From NCBI GenBank assembly GCA_944548615.1, contig OX155980.1, forward strand, positions 38,704,284 through 38,768,283: a DNA stretch of 64,000 nt. The letters run 5' to 3'. A program made the translations under genes and the position numbers. Positions 11,157 through 23,619 of this stretch are shown piece after piece. Under the pieces are notes generated by a model, which worked only from the letters and a program-made list of their open reading frames with translations, ran no database searches and was not told where the DNA came from. Each line of letters begins with the position of its first letter. The first letter of the stretch is position 1. The stretch is from Micropterix aruncella (taxonomy: Eukaryota; Arthropoda; Insecta; Lepidoptera; Micropterigidae).

Positions 11157-11379
11157 TTAAGCTTATTATAATTTATAGTTACTATAATTTTACGGCGAGT
11201 GTATGTATACATATGGATACGGCGTGCAAAGTAATGGTTAACTGCGCGCTCACAGATTAATGTAAGTAAATCTATCTTATTCATCTCCTAAAAAACGAGT
11301 GTAAGCAGTAAATATGTAGATTTTACCCGCCTATGATATCCACAAAGATTTTTCATTTTTATTTACTCGAAACGTACGT

Positions 11380-11640
11380 CTTCAGACTTTCCCGGTCATT
11401 CGCCGGATTGCGCAAGTTGACTGACACATTCTGGTGCGCAAACTGCCCAGTTCCGCCCGAGATGGCCCGGGTCCGCACTTCCGCCTGCGACTGCAGTTAC
11501 AGCCGTAGGCAGAGGTCACAGCGGCCCTTCGTAGTAAAGTACCTCTTAGAGGAACCTACCGAATGAAAGCTGATCCGTGAGTTTTGCCGACCAAGGTGAC
11601 ACGAAGAAGGCCATCACCACCATTGCACGGGACCATCAGG
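11380..11640. other. GC-rich island of unknown nature
   Basis: A compact GC-rich patch, starting with CTTTCCCGGTCATTCGCCGG, in AT-rich surroundings. A + frame of 77 codons ends at 11566, but I recognise no domain. It could be a decayed mobile element or a regulatory block; the sequence does not decide. Confidence 0.3.
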
Positions 11641-12782
11641 AATCAAAGATTTACGAACTAGATCTTACATCGTACCAAATTAGTTACGTAGCGGTTTATT
11701 TCTTTACAATTCCCTAAACTGTTGAAATACCTATCAAAAATATATCAGAATATATTTATGAAAGTAAAACGTCTCTTATAACATCATGCTGCGTGGTCTT
11801 CTGTTCAACTTCTGTAATGTCTAGTAAAAGACATCAGCGTTTGATATTTGTTTCATTATTTCAGTCACCTTTTCCGAAACGATTCATAATCAAAATAAGT
11901 GTCGATTAACGCATTCACCGCTACGCAGAATTCCAATACCCCTTTGATTCCTTCGAATCAATACTATGAAAATCTTGTTTTATAAAATTTCCGATACTGC
12001 AAGCAATCGCATGTATCCACGCAAAAAATAGCATGGTTTCGTCACCGTTTATCGTACAGACCACTGACGGCATCCATCTTCGCCGCGCTTCTCGTTTAGC
12101 TATTTTAATATTCGTTTTTTCTGTTTGTTTGTATTTCTTTTAAGCCGGCGACCTTCGGCATTTAGACAAATTATGCGCTGCAGCGATGCGCTGATTCTAG
12201 CGTTTACGTAACTCTATCGGAATTGCATAGGCGATCTTAACCAAGGACTTTTTAAGAATTAATGACGCGACATAAAATACAAAAATATTTTGTTATGTTA
12301 CTTGCAGCATAAATGCTAATATTACGATGACTAGAATATTTATTGCCGATTTTTTAAATTTAGTTATCATAGATTATCTACTTCGGGAGAGTAGTATAAG
12401 CAGCGCTTCTACCCAAGAGCTAGCGCTAAAAATGTCACGCCATTTTATGTCAAAAATGCTTACCATGTATTCTTTTGGTAGGTAGACTGGCGTGTCTTTA
12501 GTCCTGAGATATTCAAGAATACCAATATGGTAGTTATTTTCGTCATAAAATGTCATGACTATATGGCCCTCAGACTTTTCCTTAATCACCTATTCGAACC
12601 CTAGCGTAGTTATAAATCTTAGTATTCTGCTAGATATGACATTACTGTCCTTCTCAGGTAATAATCAGCTTTCCTAGGTGTCAGAGTCTTTGGTATGCGA
12701 TCGGTTCACAGATACATATTAGATGCTTCGCCGTTTGCAAAAGTTGCAGGTTTTATTCTCAGCAAGTCCCTTTTGTATTTTT
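11641..12782. other. Intronic stretch, no recognised gene
   Basis: There is no supported gene. A 71-codon minus frame (12589-12374) reads like protein in its middle part but has no recognised motif and no visible splice context. The 12040-12240 part is somewhat GC-richer. Confidence 0.35.
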
Positions 12783-13372
12783 AAGCTATTGCATAGCTTT
12801 TATCGCGGGCCTAGGCCAGCGCGGCGACCGAATAAAGAAATTTCTTAACGAAAACTAATGATTTTAAACTGATAATTACGTCTAAACGAGTACTGCTTAC
12901 GATTCGAAAAAAATATATGTTAAACAAGAACATTTTCTTAATATTCTTAGATTTGAATATTTTAGATTTTGTTTATATTACATAGTGTAATTAATTTGTG
13001 AAATTAGCTCTAACCGAACACAAAAACGACTACTACGCAAATACTATCTGGCGTATTATTATGAAACCTGCACCATTTTAAAGATAATTTAATTATCTAG
13101 CTTTTCATATACGATTTTTTCCGAATAATCCGTTTTTTTTTGCTTTATCGAATAAAAAATTCGTGCGCGGCGCTCTATCGGAAGACGTTTAAATTATTCC
13201 GAATCATTTGTTTCCGCAACCGCAAATGATTCAGAATAATTTCAACGTTTTCCGATAAAGCGCAGTTATCTGATATCAGAAAAAATAAAATAAATAAATA
13301 ATTATAATTGCATAAGTTGTTAAAAATGCTATGCAATAGCTTTACCGCGGCAGTCCCCGAGTGCCACACGTA
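12783..13372 (+). mobile_element. A-family element, copy A1
   Basis: A 590-bp copy running from AAGCTATTGCATAGCTTTTA to GAGTGCCACACGTA. It has the family plan: a GCTATTGCATAGC near-palindrome at the 5' side, an AT-rich body, a large hairpin (13170-13263), then GCTATGCAATAGC with CCGCGGCAGTCCCCGAG at the 3' side. It inserts into T-rich DNA, so a target duplication cannot be read. It has no coding capacity and is presumably a non-autonomous DNA element. Confidence 0.8.
13170..13263. repeat. Internal hairpin of the A family (arms about 40 bp)
   Basis: GCGCTCTATCGGAAGACGTT plus AAATTATTCCGAATCATTTG pairs with CAAATGATTCAGAATAATTT plus the following CAACGTTTTCCGATAAAGCGC, around a centre of about 12 nt. 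Only a few mismatches occur in arms of about 40 nt. The same structure exists in A2, A3, A4 and A5 and is deleted from A6. Confidence 0.8.
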
Positions 13373-13508
13373 TTTTTTTTAAATTGATTTTTTATATTCT
13401 TCATAAATTTTGTTTTAGAGCCACTTTAACTAAGTAACACTGGTTCTAAGTGTGATAAAAGATTAAGATTTAAGATAGTTTTTAGCAATACTTAGGTACA
13501 TTAAAAGT

Positions 13509-14010
13509 TTAAATAATTATTAATGTTGTAAATATCACACCATATTTAAAAAAACTAATTACTGTGATCGTCCTAAAGTCATTTCGAGGCCGTATATTTT
13601 TATAGCGGATGAAGCCTTTGGGTATGCTGCAGTATACCTTGGGACTCAGGAAATAACTGTGTCTCGCGAATGTAGTGTTATGGCTAGACAGCAGTTTCTT
13701 ACCCCAGGCGAGTTCAAGGACTAAAGAGCGTTGAGAACTGTAATTAGACTGACTCACTAATTCTGCCTTGCGTAGTAGCCGCATATATAATAAATATCTG
13801 TCAGATGTAGAGTTCTCTGAATTCGGCAAACAACAGATCGGAGCTGTAACGATATAGCTTTCTGGTGATGTTGCCTTGATTGTTGCTTCTTGGAAGCGAC
13901 ATCAGTATCAGCTGCACCTCCCCACGCTAGGTTGGTATATACCAATAGACTATTGGCAAGCGCGTTATAACTATCTTTAGTAGGTTTTATCCTGTATATT
14001 GAAATATGAG
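13509..14010 (-). pseudogene. Decayed LINE reverse-transcriptase C-terminal region
   Basis: On the minus strand, across several frames, one reads NITRKLYRYSSDLLFAEFRE, then later TFARHSYFLSPKVYCSIPK. The nearly intact LINE at 55413-57553 has RYSSNQLFAEF and TFARRQCFFIAPKVYNSL at the same places, so this is a relative of that family's C-terminus. At least two frameshifts and stops break it. The frame at 13829-13509 is the longest remnant. The RT catalytic core is not recognisable upstream. Confidence 0.65.
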
Positions 14011-14824
14011 CTTTTATGCGTTTCGAAAGGAGGTTAAGGTGAATAATTGTACAGTGACCAGTGAAAATTGCCGTTATTAGTCATAGTTCATATGTGTTTA
14101 ATTTTATTTTATTAATCGAATTTCCAGTTTGATTTATTAAGTTCAGGGAAGTTACAGTTGCGGTATTTTAGAACGAATCATGAATTTATTATCCCTGCAT
14201 TTTTTCTGTTTTTTGGCTTCTTTCTTCTGTTTGATTGTCCATGAGCTGTTGTTCTGTCACGTCTATTGCCGATATAAAATCAATATTTTCGGGTAACTAC
14301 TTATACGTCCTCCATGTCTCATCTTATCTATGTGTTTAATCATTGTTCAAAGATTCACATTTATTAGAGGCTACTGCTTTTAATGGAAGAACTCCATACT
14401 GGGAGAAGTTAGACCGAAAGTTGGTGAATGCTACCCTAAACCACATCAAGTATTCTTTGGAATTCCCCGAGATAATTATTCCAATTGCCTTCAATATATT
14501 TTTAACTGACCTAAACTTTTAACTGATGACTCCTAACTATTGTATTAGCTGATGGCTCCAATATAGTGGCCAGCTGTACCGGGGGACTCATATATGTATT
14601 AATCTCATGCTGGGATCGGTTCTTTTTCTCTTGGTTGGGTGATGTGATGTCCTCATTGGCCGGGGGTGCTTTATATTAGTATGAGTTTCTTACTGAGAGG
14701 TGGCATTGTCGCTTGAGAGGGCAGTGTAAGTAGTAGAGATACTCGGTCATAAGCCATTTGGTTGGTTTTTGCTAGTTTTTTTCGTCTTCTTCACTTTACA
14801 TGTCGTCCTATCGAAATATTTTTT
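14011..14824. other. AT-rich stretch between LINE relic and A2
   Basis: No gene recognised. It may contain the more decayed upstream half of the minus-strand LINE relic, but I could not read conserved motifs in it. Confidence 0.35.
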
Positions 14825-15403
14825 AAGCTATTGCATAGCTTTTATCGCGGGCCTAGGCCAGTGTGGCGACCGAATGAAGAAATTTCTTAACGAAAATTAA
14901 TGATTTTAAACTGATAATTACGTCTAAACGAGTACTGCTTACGATTCGAAAAAAAATTATGTTACACAAGAACATTGCCCTAATATTCTTAACTTTGAAT
15001 ATTTTAGATTTTGTTTATATTACATAGTGTAATTAATTTGTGAAATTAGGTCTAACTGAGCACAAAAACGACTACTACGCAAATACTATCTGGCGTATTA
15101 TTATGAAACCTGCACCATTTTAAAGATAATTTAATTATCCATCTTATCTACGATTTTTTTCGAATTATCCGGTTTTTTTGCTATATCGAATAAAAAATTC
15201 GTGCGCGGCGCTCTATCAGAAGACGTTTAAATTATTCCGAATCATTTGCTTTCGCAGCCGCAAATGATTCGGAATAATTTCAACGCTTTCCGATAGAGCG
15301 CAGTTATCTGATATCAGAAAAAATAAAATAAATAAATAATTATAATTGCATAAAAAATGCTATGCAATAGCTTTACCGCGGCAGTCCCCGAGTGCCACAC
15401 GTA
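14825..15403 (+). mobile_element. A-family element, copy A2
   Basis: A 579-bp copy with both termini and the internal hairpin intact (arms around 15210-15300). It is very similar to A1, which lies 1.45 kb upstream in the same orientation, so the pair could support unequal exchange. Confidence 0.8.
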
Positions 15404-15580
15404 TTTCTTAGTAATTATAATACCAAATTAAATAGAATAAATAATCAAGAAATATTGTAGAGATTGTATGGTCCTACAAATATCAACTCTGTTTTTGGTT
15501 GGACGATTGAAGACACCAGTTGTACGTGAACTCGTGCGTCGCCGATTCCGATAACTCGTACTGTACAGTGTATAGCTATC

Positions 15581-16306
15581 GAACTAGAGTTGTCAACTAC
15601 AACGGGCGAACCCGTCACCTCAGGAAGTTTTAACGAAATGTATCGCTGTGTCTCCCGTGAGGTGAGCGCAGAAGACTTAGGAAACAGTCCACCGTCAAGC
15701 TCCGCCACCTGCCCTGCAGAGGCCAACGCCTTACGGCGAGGCACCGGGAAAGGTAACCAGCGGGCGGCCTCGCCCCCTGACTAGCAGTTTTGGTAGAATA
15801 TCTCCGTCTGGAATTAACCTTCAGATACCTCCGTCCTCCCGACTGGTTACTGGCCCGAAGTTGCTTACGCGACCTCTACCTGTTGTATTATAGCGGTAAT
15901 TCAGTTAGAATTTATCGCGGACCTGGGCGTTCTTTGCCCGTAGTGCCACACGGGATCGAGTTGCCCAAGGTTATTTCAAGAGTGGCATGACAACAGGTCA
16001 ACATCCACCCCCGCTGCTTAGGAAACAGTGTATTTCAATAGTCTCCAGATCCCATCAGCAATTAATCAGAATGCACAACCGATTGGCTTCGCCCACCGGT
16101 GCGCAAAACGCCCAGTGGCGCCGGGATGCAATCCCGCCGGGAGAAACCGGTCCACCAGCTTTGAGGCCTGAAACACGGGAGTCTTACCCGGGGTAGCCGT
16201 CCACTCGAGGAGGCTTCTGAATAGGAGCTGAATCGTGAGTTGAGCCGATCCGAGAACAAAATGGATCTTGTGGCCCAAGCTGCACGAAACCGTTCACCAG
16301 GCGGTC
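15581..16306 (-). mobile_element. S-family retroposed element, copy S3 (inverted)
   Basis: A 726-bp full-length copy on the minus strand, flanked by TATAGCTATC (15571-15580 and 16307-16316). Read on its own strand, it starts near CGTGCAGCTTGGGCCACAAG like S6, has the S6-type middle, and ends with the S2/S5-type GTTGACAACTCTAG. It is therefore a mosaic of the two sequence types. Confidence 0.85.
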
Positions 16307-16316
16307 TATAGCTATC

Positions 16317-18424
16317 CGTTAGGCGCGGATGCAGTAAATGTTTGTTTGATCCGCCCAGGCGCGCTACGACGAGCTAAAAGCTTGCGCGGTATACATGATG
16401 CGGCCGTTTTCTTTTATGTGACCAGTTTGTCAGTTTCGAGTTTGTTCGAAAGTAATTCTAAAATAGAATTTATAACTCGGCTCCGAGTCGCGTTACCGGT
16501 TTTGGAGTGCAGTTACACACAGACTTCTCTACGTATCGCCCATCTCCCGTGCGCTTAGTAGCTCTGGGTAGTATAGCATGCATCGCGCGACTTCTATGAC
16601 GAAATATACTCTATATGGCAACGGTGTACTTTAGTCTGATTTACACCTGCTGAGTCGTGGGTAAAACTCAGCCGAGATCCACTAGACTGCTATCTATTTT
16701 ATTTTATGAAAAACTTACAGTTCAACAGATATCCAACGATAGCAAAGCCAATGATGTTTTAAATAATTTACAATATATTAATATGGAATACAACATATGT
16801 TACATAATACAAAGAAAACAAAAAAGAATTTTAAATTTAGAAGTAACTTCGCTATGTGTGTTTATGGGTGTTGGTGTGTATTTTGAGTGATGGAGTGCAC
16901 GCGTGCAAGCGCGTGTGTTTGTGTATTCGTGTGTGTGTATATGTAGGAAGTATGTGCACGTGAGTGCGCGGGATGCTAATCGAATCAACCTGATACGTAC
17001 CTCCGCTGTCGTGGTTAAAATGTCAATTTCGTTGAAGCCTACATTGTATTCGTCTGTAGCACGTAGCAAAACCCGAACGTTAAATCCGTTCGATGTCTCA
17101 AAAAAAGGTAATTGAAAGTTACAGATATCTCATAACATATATAGTTCCTTCTTTCAGCGTCGTAATATATTTTCCACTACATACGTAGATAGTTACGTCA
17201 AATTTATCCAACCCACACAAACTTAATTGTGAGATACACAGCTTTAAAGTTTGAAATGCGCTGATCAATTAGTTTGGAGTCTACTTTAAAAAGCAAATCT
17301 TGTAATATAAATTGTTTTTTTTTCAACCCAAAATAAAGCTGTTTTTTTGAGGATGTATGCAAATTTCCACGAAAATGGATCAGTCTATCACCTCTGCTTA
17401 ATTAATTATATTGAAAATATTTTTGGCTGAAATTATCGAAATACTTTTAATCTAAGAAAAACGTACAGTATCTTATCAATCTTTATTATTAATTAGTATT
17501 AAACTATATTAAAGTAATTTAAATAGAACAATATATTTACTATACATAAATTACGCTGCTACTTATATTACTGTGTCAGTTAGATGGTTCTCCGAAATCA
17601 TCCACTTTGTCTTCTATGTTGGCAATACCTTTTAGCTTCTTGTAAAAACGTCAGATATTCTTCAGAATAAGTCTTTAATTCTTCAGATCATAAATCTTTC
17701 AATTTTGTCTCCGAAAATTCTTTCTCATAGAAGTGGCACCAAAATGTCTTCCTTCCATTCAACTACCAGTTTTTCTCTGTTTCTCTTACTACTTCGACTT
17801 CTCCTTTGCATGTGAGAAATTTTTCCATTGCATGTGAGAAATCGTAAAACGATAAGTCCGCCGTTTGTACTAATTAAAAATAGAATTTAAATATTCATTA
17901 TCAATGCTAGTGTTTTGGTACAAAAAACCTATTTTGTTTGTTTCTTTCTTTTTTTCTGTATTTACTTAAAACATATTTTATTTCAAACATTTGAATGCTT
18001 AAAACCCATCGCACACATCCTTATCACCATATTTGAATTTGCAATGTCTCAATAGCCTGTTCTAAGGCGGTACCTGACCATATTGATGGACCCACCAAGC
18101 ATTTGAGTCCCGTTTACAAGATTCGACATTCCTAAAATGTTTAACGCTGGAATGCTAATACCACCGATTGGTTGTTTTGCAGTTGCGACAACTCGCCGGC
18201 AGCTGATCTCCGTATTTATGCAATTATGTAATTATATGTGAAAAATCGCCTTCATTGAATAAGATACCATTATACAGTATGCGTGCACTAACACCCCCTA
18301 CAAAGAAAATTTCTATGGTTGAAAACATGCCGTCGTGAGTTTCATTCCCATGGCTAGCTTTCCACGAGTTAATCATATTGTCTTTCCAGTGTTTATGGTT
18401 TTTCATAAAATTATTTTATTATGT
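16317..18424. other. Intronic stretch, no recognised gene
   Basis: It starts with a GC-rich patch (16317-16680), followed by a GT-rich microsatellite-like segment (16905-16946) and then AT-rich DNA. The open frames here are short and have no recognisable domain. Enhancer activity in the GC-rich part is possible but unsupported. Confidence 0.35.
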
Positions 18425-19884
18425 ACTAGCTGACCCGTGCCCACTTCGTTGGACGGTAAAACTTTTTATTTGTGATGAAATTATGAGTGGTTTGGTTAGT
18501 ACTGAGTGCTATGATTTATTTCCTTACTGCCCAATGAAGGGTTATATTTTTACTGCATATGTATGTATGCATTTGCATGCCAATGTGACTATATTACCGT
18601 TACTTGTGAGTGTCTTCTTGTGAGTGTCTTATTTGTGAGTGTCTTATCTCTTTAACCATTTATGCAGTAAAAGTGAAATTATATGCAGAAAAGTCTTTTG
18701 TTTTAAACACTCGAGACGATAAATTTACTTACTTTGATATGAATTCATAATTGTTGATAATATGACCAATAAACATGACCTAACGATTTAAATTATTTTT
18801 TTAATATAAAAAACTACTTTTTGTGGCTTAAATATAAAATTTAGACATATGCTGTCGCTGATTTTTTTGTAGGCATTATGAAGCTCTACAACTTTTCTCT
18901 AGAACTTAATCATTTATCTCTCATCGTTAAAGCAGCGTTAGTTAGAAATGTTTTCGTTCGACCGTTTTTTCTCCGAGCTACTATGCAAATCTGACTACCA
19001 CGAAAAAGTCTTTTAATTTTTCGAATTAAGAGGCCGTGTACGAAATCGATGTGGCCCGTGATACCTCTATAATCAATGATATAATATAACTATAGGTAGG
19101 TAGGATTTTCGGAGCCAAAGAGATACGTCCACCCTTTGGAAGCGCTCGGCGGGGACTAGCTGACTTGAGGCGTGAATCGTATCATAGGCGAGTGTCATAA
19201 CGCGAGAATTAGATTGTTTTAAAAGAGTTTATTGCCAATTTAAATTAATGTTTTGCATTTTTTTTTGAGGAAATGGATTGATATTGAACTAAAGTTTATT
19301 TCTGTTGTTTTTATTTTATGAACGATAGTTCTAAAAGGCCAAAATCAAAAGCATTTCTTCGCCCATTTTCTAAAAAAATTGACAAAGTTAAATATTTTTT
19401 TATCAAAAATTTTATATGAAAGTAGTAAAAAGTGATTCATTTATTATATAGAGGACTTTCACAACAATACATTGTAATTTTTTTATACCGTTTAGATGTC
19501 AAAACGATTCGTAAATATGTTATATTCTAAACCTCTTACAGCAAAAATTCCCAAACAGTCGCCGGTTTAAGGTCAATTAAACAAAATTCTATAATAATTT
19601 TTAAAAAAGTAGCTCACTCATTAGACAATAATATAAATGATCTTTTATGTTTTGCAATAAAACTTATAGAAATACAGTATTTTAACCTTAAATTCACGTC
19701 TGCAAAATTACGTAAATTCACGAAATGCGTAAAATTTCGTGTACGGCCTCTTAATATATAGCTTATGACACTCACAAATAACGTGGCTTTCTATTGGTAA
19801 AAGAATTTTCAAAGTCGGTTCAGTAGATCCAGAGATTACTTCCTACAACGTCACAAACTTTACCTCTTTATAATATTAGTATAG
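18425..19884 (-). mobile_element. RTE-like or related non-LTR fragment
   Basis: It begins with ACTAGCTGACCCGTGCCCAC and ends with TTTATAATATTAGTATAG. That pair of ends is common on insect, especially lepidopteran, retroposed fragments, usually read in the reverse orientation. The interior includes AGTCGGTTCAGTAGATCC, also typical of such ends. No reverse-transcriptase motif is readable inside. The class is from general familiarity, not alignment. Confidence 0.45.
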
Positions 19885-20138
19885 ACTAGCTGTACCCTGC
19901 GCGCGTTGCTACGCCAAATCGGTCGCATTCGAAATTCAAATTCGCCGCTTTAAAAAAAAGAAGAATTTTGGTTTTATTGAAGACACAAAACATTTTCTTT
20001 GGTACGATCGGCACCAAACTTCACAGGAACCATCTCCAAACTAATCTAAAGTTTCCTCAACATTTCATCAAAATCACTCGAGCGGTTTAGTAGTCCATAG
20101 CGGACTCACAGACATTCATTTTTATATATTATATAGAT
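19885..20138 (-). mobile_element. Short RTE-like 3' fragment, adjacent to the previous one
   Basis: It starts again with ACTAGCTGTACCCTGCGCGC directly after the preceding element's GTATAG end. It contains CACTCGAGCGGTTTAGTAGT and ends at TATATAGAT. The back-to-back arrangement suggests that one fragment inserted at the end of another. Confidence 0.5.
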
Positions 20139-21734
20139 TTATATATTAATAAGAAAAGTATCTTGGATCTGCATGTAATAATTACATCTTCAAGTTTACC
20201 TCTGAATTACATTTGTCGTCTTCACGGGGGGAGTAGAAGTAAGATCGTTTCTCATCGCTATCATTATTTCAAACCAATATAAAGGAAGTATATTTCATAA
20301 TATTTTTTTCATTTTTATACCTTCATTTCTGTCTAATATATTTTTATATAAATAATTCTCTGAAACTCTGAGCTTTTTCGTACAGAAATATTAGGCATAA
20401 CATTAATATTCTTTCTTTATGTTGCTGTCGTTTTACGGATGTAATTCTCGCCTTCGTTCTTTCATTTCAAGTTCGAGTTTTCACGCTCGTTTGGCGGTAA
20501 TACAATTACTGAAGCGGCGAGCATTAAATTTAAAAAAAAAACCCTCTTAATGTAAAAACTCATTTAAAACTGATACCACCCAAGCTAATGTTATTACTAA
20601 TATTGTATATAAAATTAGTGAAAATGATGTTTTTGGACGTACTATTTAGAAGAAATAACATTGGTTCCTCAAAGTAAGCACTGTTTAAAAGTTAAAGAAT
20701 ATTGAAACGTGTAAATCGGTACCGACATGCTCGGCGAGCATATCCAATCCATGCTCGGCGAGCAATGAAGCCTCTGCTTTCGATAAGTTAGTATCGATAG
20801 GCAAAAATTGATGAGTTTCTATAAACTTTGGTCTGATTTCTACTAATAGGGAATGAACATGTAAAAAGTTTTCAGCAATGTTATGGGTTTAATTTTGTGA
20901 TATTGGGCACTATATGAATTGCTCTAAAATGTCAAGTAGGTTTTTGACATATTTCGTAAGACTGTGTGGTTTACTGCGTGAAACCACCTTAGCCCCCATC
21001 CCTATCCCGCATCTCCCAGCATCTCCTTCAACCTATAAATATATTACGCTTTATTTATTTATTTATTTTCAATTTATCTACAGAATATCAATTTTTTGTC
21101 AAGAAACATTGTAAAATAACACTAGTATTTATTGTTATTACTTATTCCTCGATAAATTTCGCTGTTGTAAACCCATAGTCGGTGATGTAAAGTATAGTAT
21201 TAGTCGCACCAGTATTAAGACATATTTCAAATGCAATAAATGAGCAAATTTGGCTAAAAAACGACTTTATGAACGTTTTATTGTTTACAACCCTACCTGT
21301 AACACAACATTTTGGTAAAGTCTAATCTCATTCATAACAAAACAAAACTTCTTTATTTATTAGAAATACTTATAATGGTTATAGTCGACCTCAACTTCAT
21401 ATATGAGCCAATTTTGACCCGAGGTCAAAAAAAAGTTATTAAAGTAGCGACTATATCGTGTACGCAAGCTAGGAAAACACGAAAACTTCATGCACCCAAT
21501 GATCTTTGAAAAGGGCTAAGTCTACACTCGTTATGTATGAAACAGTCTATATTTGCCCATATTATAATTAGTCGTTAATAATAATATTATTTGCCGTTAT
21601 GCAGAGTGAATCCAGCTCACGGACAAGTCGTTGGCTAAATATGCAAATTAGAAATTAATGGTATTTGCTAACAGTGATAATTTGTGGTGCTTTTGAATAT
21701 ATCTTTCATTTAATTTCAAAGATGCCTTCATAAA
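20139..21734. other. AT-rich stretch, only small repeats
   Basis: No gene recognised. It contains the paired TGCTCGGCGAGCA motif at 20726-20764 and a TTTATTTATTTATTTAT run near 21050-21066 that could be the reversed tail of a LINE fragment. Confidence 0.4.
20726..20764. repeat. Two exact copies of a palindromic 15-mer
   Basis: CATGCTCGGCGAGCA occurs at 20726-20740 and 20750-20764, 24 bp apart start to start. Each copy contains TGCTC-GGC-GAGCA, a short inverted repeat. It could be a paired protein-binding site or a microduplication. Confidence 0.75.
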
Positions 21735-21778
21735 ATTAAATGAGATGTATAAATACGTACTTATACATCTCATTTAAT
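21735..21778. repeat. Perfect 18-bp inverted repeat with 8-nt loop
   Basis: ATTAAATGAGATGTATAA (21735-21752) is exactly complementary to 21761-21778. The loop ATACGTAC is itself partly self-complementary, so the whole 44 bp is close to a palindrome. Confidence 0.85.
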
Positions 21779-23619
21779 ATATATTTTTTACGCCCGTGTG
21801 GCGCAGGTAGGTAATTACATTTGGCCCCAATTTCCAACTAGAGAGGTGTCCATTGTTTGGGTATAAGTAGTTTAGGGTGTTTGTACACTTGTCAAAAGTG
21901 GACGTGACAAATATTCGTGTCAAAGTATCATTTGTCAGCCACTTTGTTTACGCTCTTTGCGTTGATGAAAATAAGGTCCCCAATCTTATTTCGCTCATCG
22001 CCCCGTTCATAACCCTGGAAGGCACCACCTCGCGTCCCTCCCCTCTTTAGCGCCGCAGCCAAATTTTTTCAGAACAACCATTTATTGAGGACTTTTGCAA
22101 TAAAAGTAGGTTAGTATACCTGTGAGAGGCGACGCCTGGGTCCTCAAATATATGCCACTGTGCGTGTATAGTACGCATATACCTAATAAGATAAACGTTG
22201 TATGCCTTACTTGTAAAAATCATTAGTTTCGGATAATATTTGGAAATATAAAGAAAAACAAATCGTAAGTACTTCGTACGACTGCTAAAATATTTTTTTT
22301 CTGCAACTTACAAATTTCCCTAAAAAACATGGATAAGCTCTATGAAGCGAATGTGAAACAATATAACCGTAAGCAAAATCCTATTCAAAAAGTAAATGCA
22401 CAAAAGCCTATCGCCCTAAATTATATAAAATCGTCTCCCAAATTACTTTTAACTCTCAATCGCCCAACAAGCGATTTAATTCGCCCACTGGGGTTAATAA
22501 TGCTTACATTGGAAACCCTTTACTCTAGATGGAGGTGTTCTATAGATTTGGAAATTTGACAATCGAAAATGATTTGACAATATAATATGCACGCTGTTTT
22601 CAACGATTGGTATCGAGATATGCGATAACAGATACGATTTTATGGATGCGAATGACTATAGAAGTTGACTTAGATGTAGAGGGCCTGGATGGTGTTGATG
22701 TTTCCCACTTTGGCTAGATTTTTTCTCTCGAAACAGTCGAATTTTTCAGTATATGTTTCACTATTCAGTAAACATGCGCACACACGAAAATAGCTGTCAT
22801 CACGGCCGCCATTGCACAAACTGTCGTGTTTGATAAATCTTCAAATCATAATTTGGCAATTACACAATATTCTACAAAAACAGTACCTATCTGAAATACA
22901 TTACCAAAAAAAGATTGAACGTGCATTTGACACCCACGGAGTATTTGTTAATGAAGCTAAAATTATTTGTCAATGGCTGCAAACAGGTGGACGGCCACCA
23001 TTACTCCTCACCTCATTTTCCTCGCGTTGAACACGACGCGCGGTGTGTCAAATCGTTTGACACGCGTTACATCAGCCTACGCTTAATCAGCGTGATCGTC
23101 GTTGTTCATCTCACGCACACAGTCCCGAGGCGACTCGAGCCAATGAACGGCTGATCAACGGGCGACGCATCGTACTAAGCGGACGCGTCCTGATATTGTC
23201 GCCTGATGACGCTTCGACGTGAATACGGATATTGGATATAGGTACACGTACGTGCGTTGTGCATCTTATAGACAGGTTTAGATTAGAAAATGCGGCTTTT
23301 TATACCTAGTTGACACGCCACACGATGGTTCAGATCACCAATCTGGGAGGATACAATTATTTTGCAATTCAATTTTATTTATTATAATCAAAATTGACGT
23401 ATACAGATATATTATTATGGAACATAGGTTTCTAGTGTCAAAAAAAGGCAGGTTAAGTAAATAACATTTTTAAAAGAAAATATTTATGCATGAAAAAGCT
23501 TATACATTTAAATATATTGTGAAGTATGGCCGGGGGGGGGGGGGGGTTAGGAGATTTTAAGTATTGATGAAATAATATAATTTGCGATTAAAATGGATAC
23601 ATATTTGAAATCCGTTTTT
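21779..23619. other. Intronic stretch with a GC-rich patch
   Basis: No supported gene. A GC-rich patch (about 22900-23230) contains TGTCAAATCGTTTGACA, a 7-bp-arm palindrome, near 23046. A 15-nt G run lies at 23532-23546. Confidence 0.35.
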
